NCBI RefSeq assembly: GCF_003226255.1
Contig: NZ_QJST01000005.1
Span: 62,001 to 126,000, forward strand
Direction: 5' to 3'
Length of the DNA: 64,000 bases
Source of the DNA: Idiomarina fontislapidosi
GTDB taxonomy: Bacteria; Pseudomonadota; Gammaproteobacteria; Enterobacterales; Alteromonadaceae
Position 1 is the first letter of the stretch, and each line of letters begins with the position of its first letter. Position numbers and translations under genes: made by a program. Below the pieces are notes generated by a model. That model saw only the letters and a program-made list of their open reading frames with translations. It made no database searches and was not told the DNA's origin. This document shows, piece by piece, positions 1-8,466 of this stretch.

Positions 1-496
<496 letters not shown>

Positions 497-3331
497 TCAC
501 GATGGGGTAACTAACTCTGTTGTGTCACTATCCTCAAGAGCCAACGGGTTTTCCTTGAACGCATCGTGACATAGCGTCAGCATTTCACAGAGCTCTTTTA
601 ACGTTTCATTTAAAATAGCGATTTGCTGGTCTTCTTCTTGCTGACTGTGCGCCACTTTCAAAAGTGTCGCATGCACATAGTTGAAAGTGCTAACAAACAA
701 TCCATAAAATACTCTATGACCTTTATGGTATGAATCATAAAGAAACTTCTTCTGCTGCTTTATGACAGCGTTCAAGTTTGAAAATGACTCATCGAGTTCT
801 TCAAAGAGCTGCATTAACTGGTTAAAGAGCCGTTCAACTTCCTCGACGTCGCACAGTGAACAAAGCTCTTGATACAATTCCTCAGATAGTCCACTTGAAA
901 ATAACTTATCAAAGTAATCAGTAATAAAGCTTTTCTTGGAAAGGCTTTTGTCAAAGTGAATATCACTCAATTGGACACCCTCCGCGCCCTCTATTTTAGC
1001 GCCGTCGCTGGTGTTTTTGACAAGCCCACCTCCCCCTTCACTGATGGTGTGGCCTAGATTTTTGGCTGATATTCTAAACTCGGGTTTCGTATATACATAA
1101 TGAGTAAAGTTTCCACGCACCATTAGCCTTCTTCCCATGGATTTCTGGTAACTAAACTTCTCTTCTCTGTCTTTATAATATAACGAGTCTTTTGAGTGGT
1201 GGTGAGTGATATCCTTAAAGCCCAAGTCAACGCCAATGAGTATTAGGTTTTGGAACCCCAAGGCAAGTAAACTACTGACCGCGAAATTAGTTACTGTTGG
1301 GTTTGGTCTCTTTGGTAATACAGGATTTATTCCAAACCTATGCTTTAAGTGCGAGAGGTACTGCATACCGCCACTAGAGGTTATAAAAACCGCATAGTGA
1401 TTTTTAAAAAGTTTTGCTGTGTCAGGATGGCTCCAACAAGGGGCTAATAGGGATATTTTCTTCAAATATTCTTTATCAGGTATTTGAGAGATGATGCTGT
1501 ATGTACACCGGTTTTGTTCAAGCTCGGCATGAAAGTCTGGCGTTATCCCATTTTTCCATAAAGAGTATAAAGCCGTACCGCAGGATACCACCAAGGCGTT
1601 TTCTTGTAGTTCTTTTAATTGCTCAATGCTGCTATCAAGAGAGGGGCCGTTACCTACAACAAAAATAGGCAATAAACCGTCAACGTTATTGCTATGCGAT
1701 ACATTAACCAAACAATTTTTAGACTTAAAGTTTTCGATAGTGTGAGAAAGTGCATAGTGAGCGTAATGAAAATGCTCAGATAACGTAAGTAAGTTACTTA
1801 ACTCTTCTCTGAACTCTATTATATTGGACGCCATATTTTTATGCTTTCTATCGATAAACAGAAAAGAGTTAAATAGATAGAACCCGTTTAATTTGCTCAT
1901 TGAGCTTTTCATGTCTTCGATGAAATAGGTACCGTCATCTCCAATACTAAAGTTAATATGCTTTTCTGACTCGTTAAAAGAATCCAGAATATCGGACCAG
2001 TTGACAAAATGCATAGCCCAATAAAAAAAGTCGATATTCGGTTCTATAACATAAAGATACTCAACGTCGTGATTTTTTATGAGCTTTTCTTGGGCTAAAC
2101 CAATACCTAAAGAGAGAAAAATCATAGACGGCACTGAGTCGGGTAGACCTTTCATGGTTTTGCCGTAACGGTTCATTATAGCCGTTACTTTTTGAGCATA
2201 CTGATAAAATGTATAGTGTGACAGCTTGCCACCGCCGACATTGTTGCTGGGTACAGTTTGTACAGGGCTCTCAACGAACGCTTCATACGCTGCCTGAATA
2301 TCCTGAGAGAGTTCAGTGGTATACCAAAAAGCTTCTCGCTCGGTGTGAAAAAGATTATATTGACCCTGCCCAGAAACAGTCAGTAGCCAATGTTGCGGAC
2401 GATATGTTGCCATCGCTCGGGATATGTCAGGGAAAAATTTATCAAAGGCTTGTAGATTTTCGTTAAAACGGGCTGTTAAGTCTGAACTAACAAGTGATGC
2501 ATTATCGTTTGCGCCTTTCAACTCGGTGCGTATCGACTGGCAAAATAAAGGTGTCTCATGTGATGGTTTTTTGTATGACATGACCGTGTTATCTACAAAG
2601 CTTTTTAAGTCATCCCCCCACAGTCCTTGCGACAGTCCAATTGTGACAGCGTCATACTCCTCGTAGTGCAGGTGTTGATAAACATCAAACTCTTTCAAGT
2701 TCAAATGCTCTTGTATCGTCTGCAATGTATCAGAGATTGGAGTTTCCTCGCCAACATCAAAAGCGAGCAGCCCTCCTTTTGAGTGAATTGACTCAGCGAT
2801 AGCACTAACGTCAATTCGGTAAAGCGAAGCCAAGAAAAAATCCCAACAGGGCTCACACAGAATGACATTTTTATATTGAGACGAATGAATAATGTACTCG
2901 CTTGACGCTCCTAGCCCGAGCCCAAGACAAACCAATGTTTCACAGCTCTGTCCCTCAGCGATACTATCAGTGCCTAAAATCAATCCGCTCTGGTCACGAT
3001 GGTAACAAGGCGCCTTATTGGAAGCTTTTCCGATACGATAGTTTGTGAGTCCCGCATCGTGGGCATGAGATAACTGGCTTTGGTCGCAGTTAAGCGGGTA
3101 GAGAGTCTCTCCAGAATTTAACTGGACAATGTTCAACTCACCATGTTTAGTAAAGAAAATACTATGGGAATCAAACCTTGAATGAGCTACCTTTTTGAAT
3201 AAATCGGGATAGTGCAGCTTTAAGAACTGAATGTTTTTATTAAACTTATTATCATAAACAGGGAACGAATCTTTATCGATATGTTTTTGCTTCTCTTCTT
3301 CTTCTACCTGGAATCTAAGAGTAGTTTGCAT
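497..3331 (-). CDS. Motility accessory factor (Maf / 6-hydroxymethylpterin pyrophosphokinase MptE-like), flagellin glycosyltransferase
   Basis: Maf proteins transfer nonulosonic acids such as pseudaminic acid onto flagellin in the cytoplasm before export. The MAF_flag10 (DUF115) domain spans roughly residues 550-730: it opens with IFVVGNGPSLDSS, continues with GTALYSLWKNGITPDFH, and includes LILIGVDLGF. The C-terminus is helical. At about 944 aa it is in the usual size range. An in-frame TTG 21 bases upstream (3352) is possible, but the ATG at 3331 sits better relative to the predicted transcript start and has a weak GGG nearby. A consensus sigma-54 promoter lies just upstream and pseB just downstream. 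Function is assigned by family and context; the sugar is inferred. Confidence 0.85.
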   Translation of the reverse strand: MQTTLRFQVEEEEKQKHIDKDSFPVYDNKFNKNIQFLKLHYPDLFKKVAHSRFDSHSIFFTKHGELNIVQLNSGETLYPLNCDQSQLSHAHDAGLTNYRIGKASNKAPCYHRDQSGLILGTDSIAEGQSCETLVCLGLGLGASSEYIIHSSQYKNVILCEPCWDFFLASLYRIDVSAIAESIHSKGGLLAFDVGEETPISDTLQTIQEHLNLKEFDVYQHLHYEEYDAVTIGLSQGLWGDDLKSFVDNTVMSYKKPSHETPLFCQSIRTELKGANDNASLVSSDLTARFNENLQAFDKFFPDISRAMATYRPQHWLLTVSGQGQYNLFHTEREAFWYTTELSQDIQAAYEAFVESPVQTVPSNNVGGGKLSHYTFYQYAQKVTAIMNRYGKTMKGLPDSVPSMIFLSLGIGLAQEKLIKNHDVEYLYVIEPNIDFFYWAMHFVNWSDILDSFNESEKHINFSIGDDGTYFIEDMKSSMSKLNGFYLFNSFLFIDRKHKNMASNIIEFREELSNLLTLSEHFHYAHYALSHTIENFKSKNCLVNVSHSNNVDGLLPIFVVGNGPSLDSSIEQLKELQENALVVSCGTALYSLWKNGITPDFHAELEQNRCTYSIISQIPDKEYLKKISLLAPCWSHPDTAKLFKNHYAVFITSSGGMQYLSHLKHRFGINPVLPKRPNPTVTNFAVSSLLALGFQNLILIGVDLGFKDITHHHSKDSLYYKDREEKFSYQKSMGRRLMVRGNFTHYVYTKPEFRISAKNLGHTISEGGGGLVKNTSDGAKIEGAEGVQLSDIHFDKSLSKKSFITDYFDKLFSSGLSEELYQELCSLCDVEEVERLFNQLMQLFEELDESFSNLNAVIKQQKKFLYDSYHKGHRVFYGLFVSTFNYVHATLLKVAHSQQEEDQQIAILNETLKELCEMLTLCHDAFKENPLALEDSDTTELVTPS

Positions 3332-3377
3332 CGCTAGTGACCCAACTGCCAAAGGTTTGACTTAGTTTAAAGTTACT

Positions 3378-3393
3378 AGCAAACCTCGTGCCA
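3378..3393 (-). promoter_or_regulatory. Sigma-54 promoter for the maf-pseB unit
   Basis: On the minus strand the site reads TGGCACG-AGGT-TTGCT, an exact match to the -24/-12 consensus (GG, ten bases, GC). It starts two bases downstream of the fliT stop. The expected transcript start is near 3367, leaving a leader of about 35 bases to the accessory factor ATG. Confidence 0.8.
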
Positions 3394-3394
3394 A

Positions 3395-3694
3395 TCAATA
3401 CTTGCGCCTTGCCTTTTTCCCCTTAGCTAAACCAAGCAAAGCCAGCTTTCTCTCGTCTTTGAGTTCATCTAGCTGTCCCTTAAGAACCTCAACAAATTTA
3501 ATCTCTTTTGATAAAATTTGAGCGGCTTCCTCCTGTCCGTTTGTCTCAAGCACTTCTTCGGTATAAAACGGCAGTTGTTTGTAATAAATATTAATATGCT
3601 TTTCGAGGTCCTCTACGGGGGCCTCGTCACTCGTTAAGAGTTGAGTAATATGCTCTCGCAGCTTAGCAAGCTTAGCTTCGAACACCTTGGTCAT
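3395..3694 (-). CDS. fliT: FliT-like flagellar export chaperone
   Basis: A 99-residue, almost wholly helical, charged protein (KLAKLREHITQLLTS, later ELKDERKLALLG) with a basic tail ending KKARRKY. Its place directly after fliD and fliS is where FliT, the cytoplasmic chaperone of the cap protein FliD, is found. FliT sequences diverge strongly, so the call rests on size, helical character and synteny more than on a motif. Its ATG overlaps the fliS stop by one base (TGATG), which indicates translational coupling. Confidence 0.6.
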   Translation of the reverse strand: MTKVFEAKLAKLREHITQLLTSDEAPVEDLEKHINIYYKQLPFYTEEVLETNGQEEAAQILSKEIKFVEVLKGQLDELKDERKLALLGLAKGKKARRKY

Positions 3695-4122
3695 CAGAAG
3701 CCTTCAGCATTTGCATGATGACTACTCAGCGTAGACTGCCTTACATCTTGAGGAATTGAGTCCCAACCTTCTTTGATTGTTGACAGAATATCTTGGCTTG
3801 CTTTGATTTTCTCAACAGAATTTTCTCGTGAGGCTTCTGACAAGCTATCTACGATGAAGTCATAGAGGCTACCTAAGTTATTAGTTATTTCCTCTCCTCC
3901 CTCAACAGGACGAAGTGAGTCGTTCAACGCACGAACGATAGCAATAGCTCTGCTTATGTGCTCAGATTTCGCCGATAGATCTTTTCGCTCGATTGCCGCT
4001 TTAGCCATAACCATGCGATCAATACCGCCTTGCATCAACATCTGAATCACTTGGTAAGCGTCGGCAGCCCCGAGCTGGTCTCTCACACCGACTTGCTTAT
4101 AAGCGTTTAACCCTTTTTTCAT
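3694..4122 (-). CDS. fliS: Flagellar export chaperone FliS
   Basis: FliS binds the C-terminal helix of flagellin in the cytoplasm and delivers it to the export gate. The 142-residue protein shows the family pattern near the N-terminus (NAYKQVGVRDQLGAADAYQVIQMLMQGG) split here as NAYKQVGVRDQ followed by a helix ending MLMQGGIDRM. The centre has RALNDSLRPVEGGEEI and LGSLYDFIVDSL, also characteristic. The ATG is preceded by GGGAG and lies 5 bases after fliD. It should be made together with FliD from the flaG-fliD-fliS-fliT run. Confidence 0.92.
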   Translation of the reverse strand: MKKGLNAYKQVGVRDQLGAADAYQVIQMLMQGGIDRMVMAKAAIERKDLSAKSEHISRAIAIVRALNDSLRPVEGGEEITNNLGSLYDFIVDSLSEASRENSVEKIKASQDILSTIKEGWDSIPQDVRQSTLSSHHANAEGF

Positions 4123-4127
4123 ATTAT

Positions 4128-5591
4128 TTAACTCCCGCCGAAACCAGGTAAGTTAGCCAGTTGCCCTTGCAGAGCTGACATTGTCTGGTTCATTTGCCCA
4201 ATCATCGAGTCTAGCGCTTGGTATTCCTCACGCAGATTTTTTTCATAGTTCTCCATGTATCGGTTAAACCGCTCGCGTTCTTGAGTTAAATTTTCTTTCT
4301 GTGATTCAAAAACATCTTCTTTCGAGTCAAAAAGACCACCCAACTGGGTATACTGCTTTATGTATGAATCGAGCTGTGTCGCAATCCCGTCTTCGTTTGA
4401 AAAAAGCTTGCTGACAGAATTAAAGTCGCTAGACAGCGCCTCATCGAGCTTAGCTTCGCCCTCATCCCCAAATTCTAACTTACCTTCAGAATCAAACGAT
4501 AAACCCAACGAGTACAAAGTTTTGAACCCAGTCTCGCCTGACGCGACTGCACCGCCGATAATATTATTCAGGCCTGAGGACAATCCACGTATCATCGAGT
4601 CTCCGACAAGCGCGCCACTGGTGCCCTCGACATTGACTTTTGTGAGCTTATTGCTTTCGTCGACAAACTTGTTGTAAGCCTCGACAAAATCTTTAACGTT
4701 GTTCTTAATACCCTCTTTGTCTGTAGCGATCTCTAGCGTTTGAGGATCGCCTGGCGACAAACTCTTGGCATTGATTTCAACACCTTCAATCGCATTGGTG
4801 AAGGTATTCGATGAGCTGTAGACATCGATACCGTCAATATTAAGGCGGGCGTCTGACGCCTGATCTTCGGCAGCGATTGTTAAGCCCGCAGCGCCAGCGC
4901 CGGAAGCGACCGTAGAAACCGCATCGAGCTCTGCGTTATCGTTAGTTACTACGAGTTCATTTTCAGCGCCCGTCACACTAGAGCTAAGTACAAGACGGGT
5001 TTCAGGGTTTGCGCCACCCGTGTTAATAATAGATGCACTCACACCATAGTTATCATTGCTGTTATTAATCGCCGAGGCAATGTCACTCAGCGTCGCTCCC
5101 GCATCAACATTGATAGAAAACGAGCTATCCCCGTTAGCCGTGGCTAATGTTAATGTTCCAGCCGTTGAGTTAATCACCTGATCGGTGCCCGTAAACGCTG
5201 CCGATTTAGCTTTACTCCCTTGCGCCAGTGCTTCTACAGACACTTCGTAAGAAGCCGCAGCAGCATTACTGCTCGCTGTGGCGGATAGATACTGATTGGT
5301 GGGCGTAGTAGAAGCGTCATCCTCATCGCCACCATCGGTCGATGACGGCGACACACCATTAATAATGGCAGTACGAGCGTTCATATCTCTGGAACTACGG
5401 AGCGTTTCTAAACTGTCTAATACTTTAGATAATTCTGACTTTAGCTTACTGTATCCGGACAGGGAGACATTAACTTCGTTTTGCCGCTCTTGAAGTGACT
5501 CAAGTTTCGGACGTCTTTCGGCTTGAATTAACTGTGTCACTAATTCTTCCAGAGCCAAACCTGACCCTACACCTAACGACGAAATTGCCAT
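4128..5591 (-). CDS. fliD: Flagellar filament capping protein FliD (hook-associated protein 2)
   Basis: FliD caps the growing filament and helps flagellin fold into place. The 487-residue protein has the N-terminal FliD domain from residue 5 on (SSLGVGSGLALEELVTQLI), a variable middle part, and the C-terminal domain with VKDFVEAYNKFVD near residue 300 and a long coiled coil near the end. It lacks a signal peptide, as expected for a type III-exported protein. The start is supported by GTGGAGG upstream of the ATG. A run of acidic and serine residues around 90-100 (GGDEDDAS) is a local peculiarity. Confidence 0.93.
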   Translation of the reverse strand: MAISSLGVGSGLALEELVTQLIQAERRPKLESLQERQNEVNVSLSGYSKLKSELSKVLDSLETLRSSRDMNARTAIINGVSPSSTDGGDEDDASTTPTNQYLSATASSNAAAASYEVSVEALAQGSKAKSAAFTGTDQVINSTAGTLTLATANGDSSFSINVDAGATLSDIASAINNSNDNYGVSASIINTGGANPETRLVLSSSVTGAENELVVTNDNAELDAVSTVASGAGAAGLTIAAEDQASDARLNIDGIDVYSSSNTFTNAIEGVEINAKSLSPGDPQTLEIATDKEGIKNNVKDFVEAYNKFVDESNKLTKVNVEGTSGALVGDSMIRGLSSGLNNIIGGAVASGETGFKTLYSLGLSFDSEGKLEFGDEGEAKLDEALSSDFNSVSKLFSNEDGIATQLDSYIKQYTQLGGLFDSKEDVFESQKENLTQERERFNRYMENYEKNLREEYQALDSMIGQMNQTMSALQGQLANLPGFGGS

Positions 5592-5630
5592 AATAACACC
5601 TCCACTTAACGACCAGACTCAAGTCTAAAG

Positions 5631-6056
5631 CTAAGTAACACTATCAATTAAGTAGCCAACACCTATATCGTCAATCTTATCACTTTCTTTAAGGCGTTCC
5701 GATAAGCGAACTAACTCTTCAGAGGGAATTTGGCGTATAACCTCTCCCGACTCCGAATCAACTACTTTCACAATAGTTTGTCCGATATCGTCATTGACTA
5801 CTAACTCTAAATTTTTACGACGGATATTCGAGTTATCATTTAACTCTTGAACAAGCTCGTTAACACGCTCTATAGATTGTTGAGAATCTGTGGCTATGCC
5901 GTTAGCTTCTTCATTCTTCACCGTACTTTTATTAATTACACTAGTCTCGGCTGCAGTTTTGACGCTTTTTTCGTTCGCCTGAACAGCAGAGGGCTCTTCA
6001 TCCTGCTTAGTAAGCCGTATGGATGAAGAAGAAAATGCATTGATTTCAATACCCAT
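5631..6056 (-). CDS. flaG: FlaG family protein
   Basis: FlaG proteins lie between flagellin and fliD in polar-flagellum clusters and affect filament length; their biochemical role is not settled. The 141-residue protein has a low-complexity N-terminal half and the conserved FlaG domain in the C-terminal half, with VNDDIGQTIVKVVD followed by VIRQIPSEELVRLSERL. GAGG precedes the ATG. The gene is 61 bases downstream of the first flagellin stop and 39 upstream of fliD. I see no sigma-28 or sigma-54 site directly before it, so readthrough from the flagellin gene is plausible. Confidence 0.88.
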   Translation of the reverse strand: MGIEINAFSSSSIRLTKQDEEPSAVQANEKSVKTAAETSVINKSTVKNEEANGIATDSQQSIERVNELVQELNDNSNIRRKNLELVVNDDIGQTIVKVVDSESGEVIRQIPSEELVRLSERLKESDKIDDIGVGYLIDSVT

Positions 6057-6077
6057 GGTATTTGCCTCAATTAAACA

Positions 6078-6110
6078 GTTGCCACTTAACTACTATAGTC
6101 AAGTGGCAAC
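6078..6110 (-). terminator. Stem-loop after the downstream flagellin gene (weak terminator or attenuator)
   Basis: Ten-base arms GTTGCCACTT and AAGTGGCAAC enclose a 13-base loop, starting 8 bases past the flagellin stop. On the minus strand only TGTTT follows, not a long T run. This suits partial termination or 3' end protection, leaving some readthrough into flaG-fliD. Confidence 0.5.
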
Positions 6111-6117
6111 TCAATTA

Positions 6118-6936
6118 CTATCCCAACAATGATAGCGCCGCTTGCGGACGTTGGTTCGCCTGAGCAAGAATGGTGGTGCTTGCCTGCTGTTGAATCTGGA
6201 ACTTGGTCAGATTTGCAGTTTCAGCTGCAAAGTCTGTGTCCTGAATACGCGAGCGAGCAGCAGTCACATTTTCTGTGATATTAGTTAAGTTACGAACTGT
6301 CGACTGAAAACGGTTTTGAAGTGCACCTAAATCAGCTCGTTGTGCATTGACAGCTGATAACGCAGCATCAATATCAGCCAGAGCAGTTGATGCTCCAGTT
6401 ACATCGGACACTGATAATCCGTCAACTCCCAAACCTGACACACCAAAAGAAGAATCAATTGTTATATCGATGTTTTGATTCGCATTCGCGCCAACTAAGA
6501 AGCTTTCGTCAAATGAGCCAGTCAACAAATTTTTACCAGCAAATTGAGTATTATCCTTAATCCGATCGATTTCATCTAGCTGTGCTTGTACCTCTTTTTG
6601 CAGTGCCAGACGATCGTCGTCACTGTTAACACCGTTCTGGGCCTGAACGGCCAACTGACGGATCCGTTGCAAAGAGTTTGTGGTCTCTTGTAACGCACCC
6701 TCTGCAGTCTGCGCAACTGAGATACCATCGTTGGCATTACGAACGGCTTGATCAAGGCCTTGAATCTGAGATGTCATACGGCTTGAAATCTGCAAGCCTG
6801 CAGCATCGTCTGCCGCACTGTTTATACGAAACCCTGACGACAAACGCTCAAACGCGGTGTCGAGACCATTGCCTGAGTTCATCAACTGTCGCTGAGCGTT
6901 AAGCGACGAAACATTAGTATTTACATATAGTGCCAT
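6118..6936 (-). CDS. fliC: Flagellin (downstream copy)
   Basis: Filament subunit, exported by the flagellar type III system and, given the neighbouring Maf and PseB genes, probably glycosylated. At 272 aa it is short and holds only the D0/D1 parts: N-terminal ALYVNTNVSSLNAQRQL and GLQISSRMTSQIQGLDQA, C-terminal RIQDTDFAAETANLTKFQI and the end QRPQAALSLLG. It is nearly identical to the second flagellin at 7547-8368, with differences concentrated in the centre. It has a strong sigma-28 promoter and a long leader hairpin just before its Shine-Dalgarno sequence. GGAGG precedes the ATG. Confidence 0.96.
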   Translation of the reverse strand: MALYVNTNVSSLNAQRQLMNSGNGLDTAFERLSSGFRINSAADDAAGLQISSRMTSQIQGLDQAVRNANDGISVAQTAEGALQETTNSLQRIRQLAVQAQNGVNSDDDRLALQKEVQAQLDEIDRIKDNTQFAGKNLLTGSFDESFLVGANANQNIDITIDSSFGVSGLGVDGLSVSDVTGASTALADIDAALSAVNAQRADLGALQNRFQSTVRNLTNITENVTAARSRIQDTDFAAETANLTKFQIQQQASTTILAQANQRPQAALSLLG

Positions 6937-6946
6937 GGCACATCCT

Positions 6947-6979
6947 CCAAAAGTGAGATAAATAGGCTCTCACTTTTGG
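6947..6979 (-). promoter_or_regulatory. Leader hairpin abutting the flagellin ribosome-binding site
   Basis: On the minus strand CCAAAAGTGAGA and TCTCACTTTTGG form a perfect 12-base inverted repeat around a 9-base loop. The last GG of the second arm is the start of the GGAGG Shine-Dalgarno. The first arm abuts the sigma-28 -10 element, so the transcript should begin inside this arm and carry a stem at or very near its 5' end. The upstream flagellin gene has no such structure. Confidence 0.7.
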
Positions 6980-7005
6980 TATCGGCAACTTTTTGCCGCC
7001 CTTTA
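6979..7005 (-). promoter_or_regulatory. Sigma-28 (FliA) promoter of the downstream flagellin gene
   Basis: The minus strand reads TAAAGGGC, 11 bases, GCCGATAC, close to the TAAAGTTT-N11-GCCGATAA consensus. It lies about 43 bases before the flagellin ATG. Confidence 0.88.
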
Positions 7006-7059
7006 GGTTTTTTTGCCGCTTTTTACAGTTTTTTTAATTTATCTTTATAAATCAATACC

Positions 7060-7458
7060 TTATTTATCTACAGCAAGAGAAAAATATTCAGAGATAGATT
7101 TTTTATCATCCGAAACCAAATTTAAATAAACAATTCCAGGAAATGGAAAGGTTTTGTCTCCATCCTGAACGTAAACCAAATTTTTGTCGGTATCAGCTTC
7201 CTCGATTAGCCAATTTCCACCTATATGCTGGATATAAACTTCGCCGCAGTAAGCACCAAGCATATTTGAGAGAGTAAAAACCACTTTATCGTCAGTCAAT
7301 TGACTAGCAAACTTTTGTTTTACTGAGTCCACTATTGCATCAATCACGGGCAAACTCTCGATTGAAAAATCCAGTTCACGCTCAAACTCAACACGAGCAA
7401 ATTTGACCGCATCTTGGCTAAGCGCTTTCATCATCTCTTCGTACTGCTTATTTTGCAT
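7060..7458 (-). CDS. Hypothetical protein between the two flagellin genes
   Basis: I do not recognise this gene with certainty. It encodes about 132 acidic residues without signal peptide or membrane segment. The middle contains MLGAYCGEVYIQHIGGNWLI, a GAYxGEV...GGxW pattern that recurs in several families of small uncharacterised proteins (DUF3806-like). I chose the ATG at 7458 because AGGGG lies 6 bases before it; an ATG at 7464 is the alternative. It is separated from the upstream flagellin gene by a strong terminator and has no visible sigma-28 site, so its expression may be independent of the flagellar cascade. It is not a standard flagellar gene. Confidence 0.6.
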   Translation of the reverse strand: MQNKQYEEMMKALSQDAVKFARVEFERELDFSIESLPVIDAIVDSVKQKFASQLTDDKVVFTLSNMLGAYCGEVYIQHIGGNWLIEEADTDKNLVYVQDGDKTFPFPGIVYLNLVSDDKKSISEYFSLAVDK

Positions 7459-7484
7459 AGTCATCCCCTGTTATTTTTCTACAG

Positions 7485-7519
7485 TGAAAAACAAAAAAGC
7501 CACTCTGTCCAGAGTGGCT
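7485..7519 (-). terminator. Rho-independent terminator of the upstream flagellin gene
   Basis: Arms AGCCACTCT and AGAGTGGCT with a 4-base loop are followed on the minus strand by TTTTTTGTTTTT. The structure lies 28 bases after the flagellin stop and before the small unknown gene. Confidence 0.88.
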
Positions 7520-7546
7520 TTCGATCTACTGCTTTGATTCTTAAAA

Positions 7547-8368
7547 TTAACCACCTAAAAGCGATAGCGCTGCCTGAGGACGCTGGTTCGCCTGGGCAAG
7601 GATTGTTGTGCTTGCCTGTTGGCGAATCTGGAACTTCGTTAAGTTCGCAGTTTCAGCAGCAAAATCGGTATCCTGGATGCGAGAACGTGCAGCAGTCACG
7701 TTTTCAGAGATATTACTCAAGTTACGAATCGTTGATTGGAAACGATTCTGCAAAGCACCCAAGTCGGCTCGTTGCGCATTGACGGATGATAACGCATCAT
7801 CAATGTCAGCCAAAGCAGTTGATGCTCCAGTTACATCGGATACTGACAATCCGTCAATTCCCAGACCCGTCACACCGTAAGACGAATCGATTGTGATATC
7901 GATGTTTTGATTCGCATTCGCTCCAACTAGGAAACTCTCGTCAAATGAGCCAGTTAGCAAGTTTTTACCAGCAAACTGAGTAGTCTCCTTGATCCGGTCA
8001 ATTTCGTCCAACTGCGCCTGAACCTCTTTTTGAAGTGCTAGACGATCTTCGTCACCGTTAACACCGTTCTGAGCTTGTACAGCTAGCTGGCGAATACGTT
8101 GCAATGCGTTTGTGGTCTCTTGTAACGCACCTTCAGCGGTCTGCGCTACAGAAATACCATCGTTAGCATTTCGAACCGCCTGATCAAGACCCTGAATTTG
8201 AGAGGTCATACGGCTTGAAATCTGCAGACCCGCAGCATCATCCGCTGCACTATTGATACGAAAGCCTGAAGACAAACGTTGAAATGCTGTGTCTAGGCCG
8301 TTACCTGATTGCATCAATTGACGCTGGGCGTTCAAAGAAGATACGTTAGTGTTTACATATAAAGCCAT
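7547..8368 (-). CDS. fliC: Flagellin (upstream copy)
   Basis: Second flagellin, 273 aa, with the same D0/D1-only architecture as its neighbour and an extra C-terminal glycine (ALSLLGG). The N-terminal 120 and C-terminal 70 residues are almost the same in the two proteins; small differences occur around residues 17, 30, 104-132 and 165-215. It has its own sigma-28 promoter and a strong terminator, so it is a separate transcription unit. TGGAGG precedes the ATG. Tandem flagellins of this kind usually form one mixed filament. Confidence 0.96.
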   Translation of the reverse strand: MALYVNTNVSSLNAQRQLMQSGNGLDTAFQRLSSGFRINSAADDAAGLQISSRMTSQIQGLDQAVRNANDGISVAQTAEGALQETTNALQRIRQLAVQAQNGVNGDEDRLALQKEVQAQLDEIDRIKETTQFAGKNLLTGSFDESFLVGANANQNIDITIDSSYGVTGLGIDGLSVSDVTGASTALADIDDALSSVNAQRADLGALQNRFQSTIRNLSNISENVTAARSRIQDTDFAAETANLTKFQIRQQASTTILAQANQRPQAALSLLGG

Positions 8369-8422
8369 GATTGCCTCCAGGCGATGTTAGCTAAAATTGT
8401 TTCATTATCTTGGTTAATTTCT

Positions 8423-8449
8423 GTATCGGCGGTTACATAGTAACCTTTA
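8423..8449 (-). promoter_or_regulatory. Sigma-28 promoter of the upstream flagellin gene
   Basis: The minus strand reads TAAAGGTT, 11 bases, GCCGATAC. The end of the -35 element plus spacer form the palindrome GGTTAC-TAT-GTAACC. It lies about 55 bases before the ATG, immediately downstream of flgL. Confidence 0.88.
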
Positions 8450-8466
8450 ATATTTTTTGAAAATTT

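Noticed and set aside
6118-8368. Second flagellin as an assembly duplication
   Set aside because: The copies differ at scattered codons, have different leaders, promoters and terminators, and a different gene between them.
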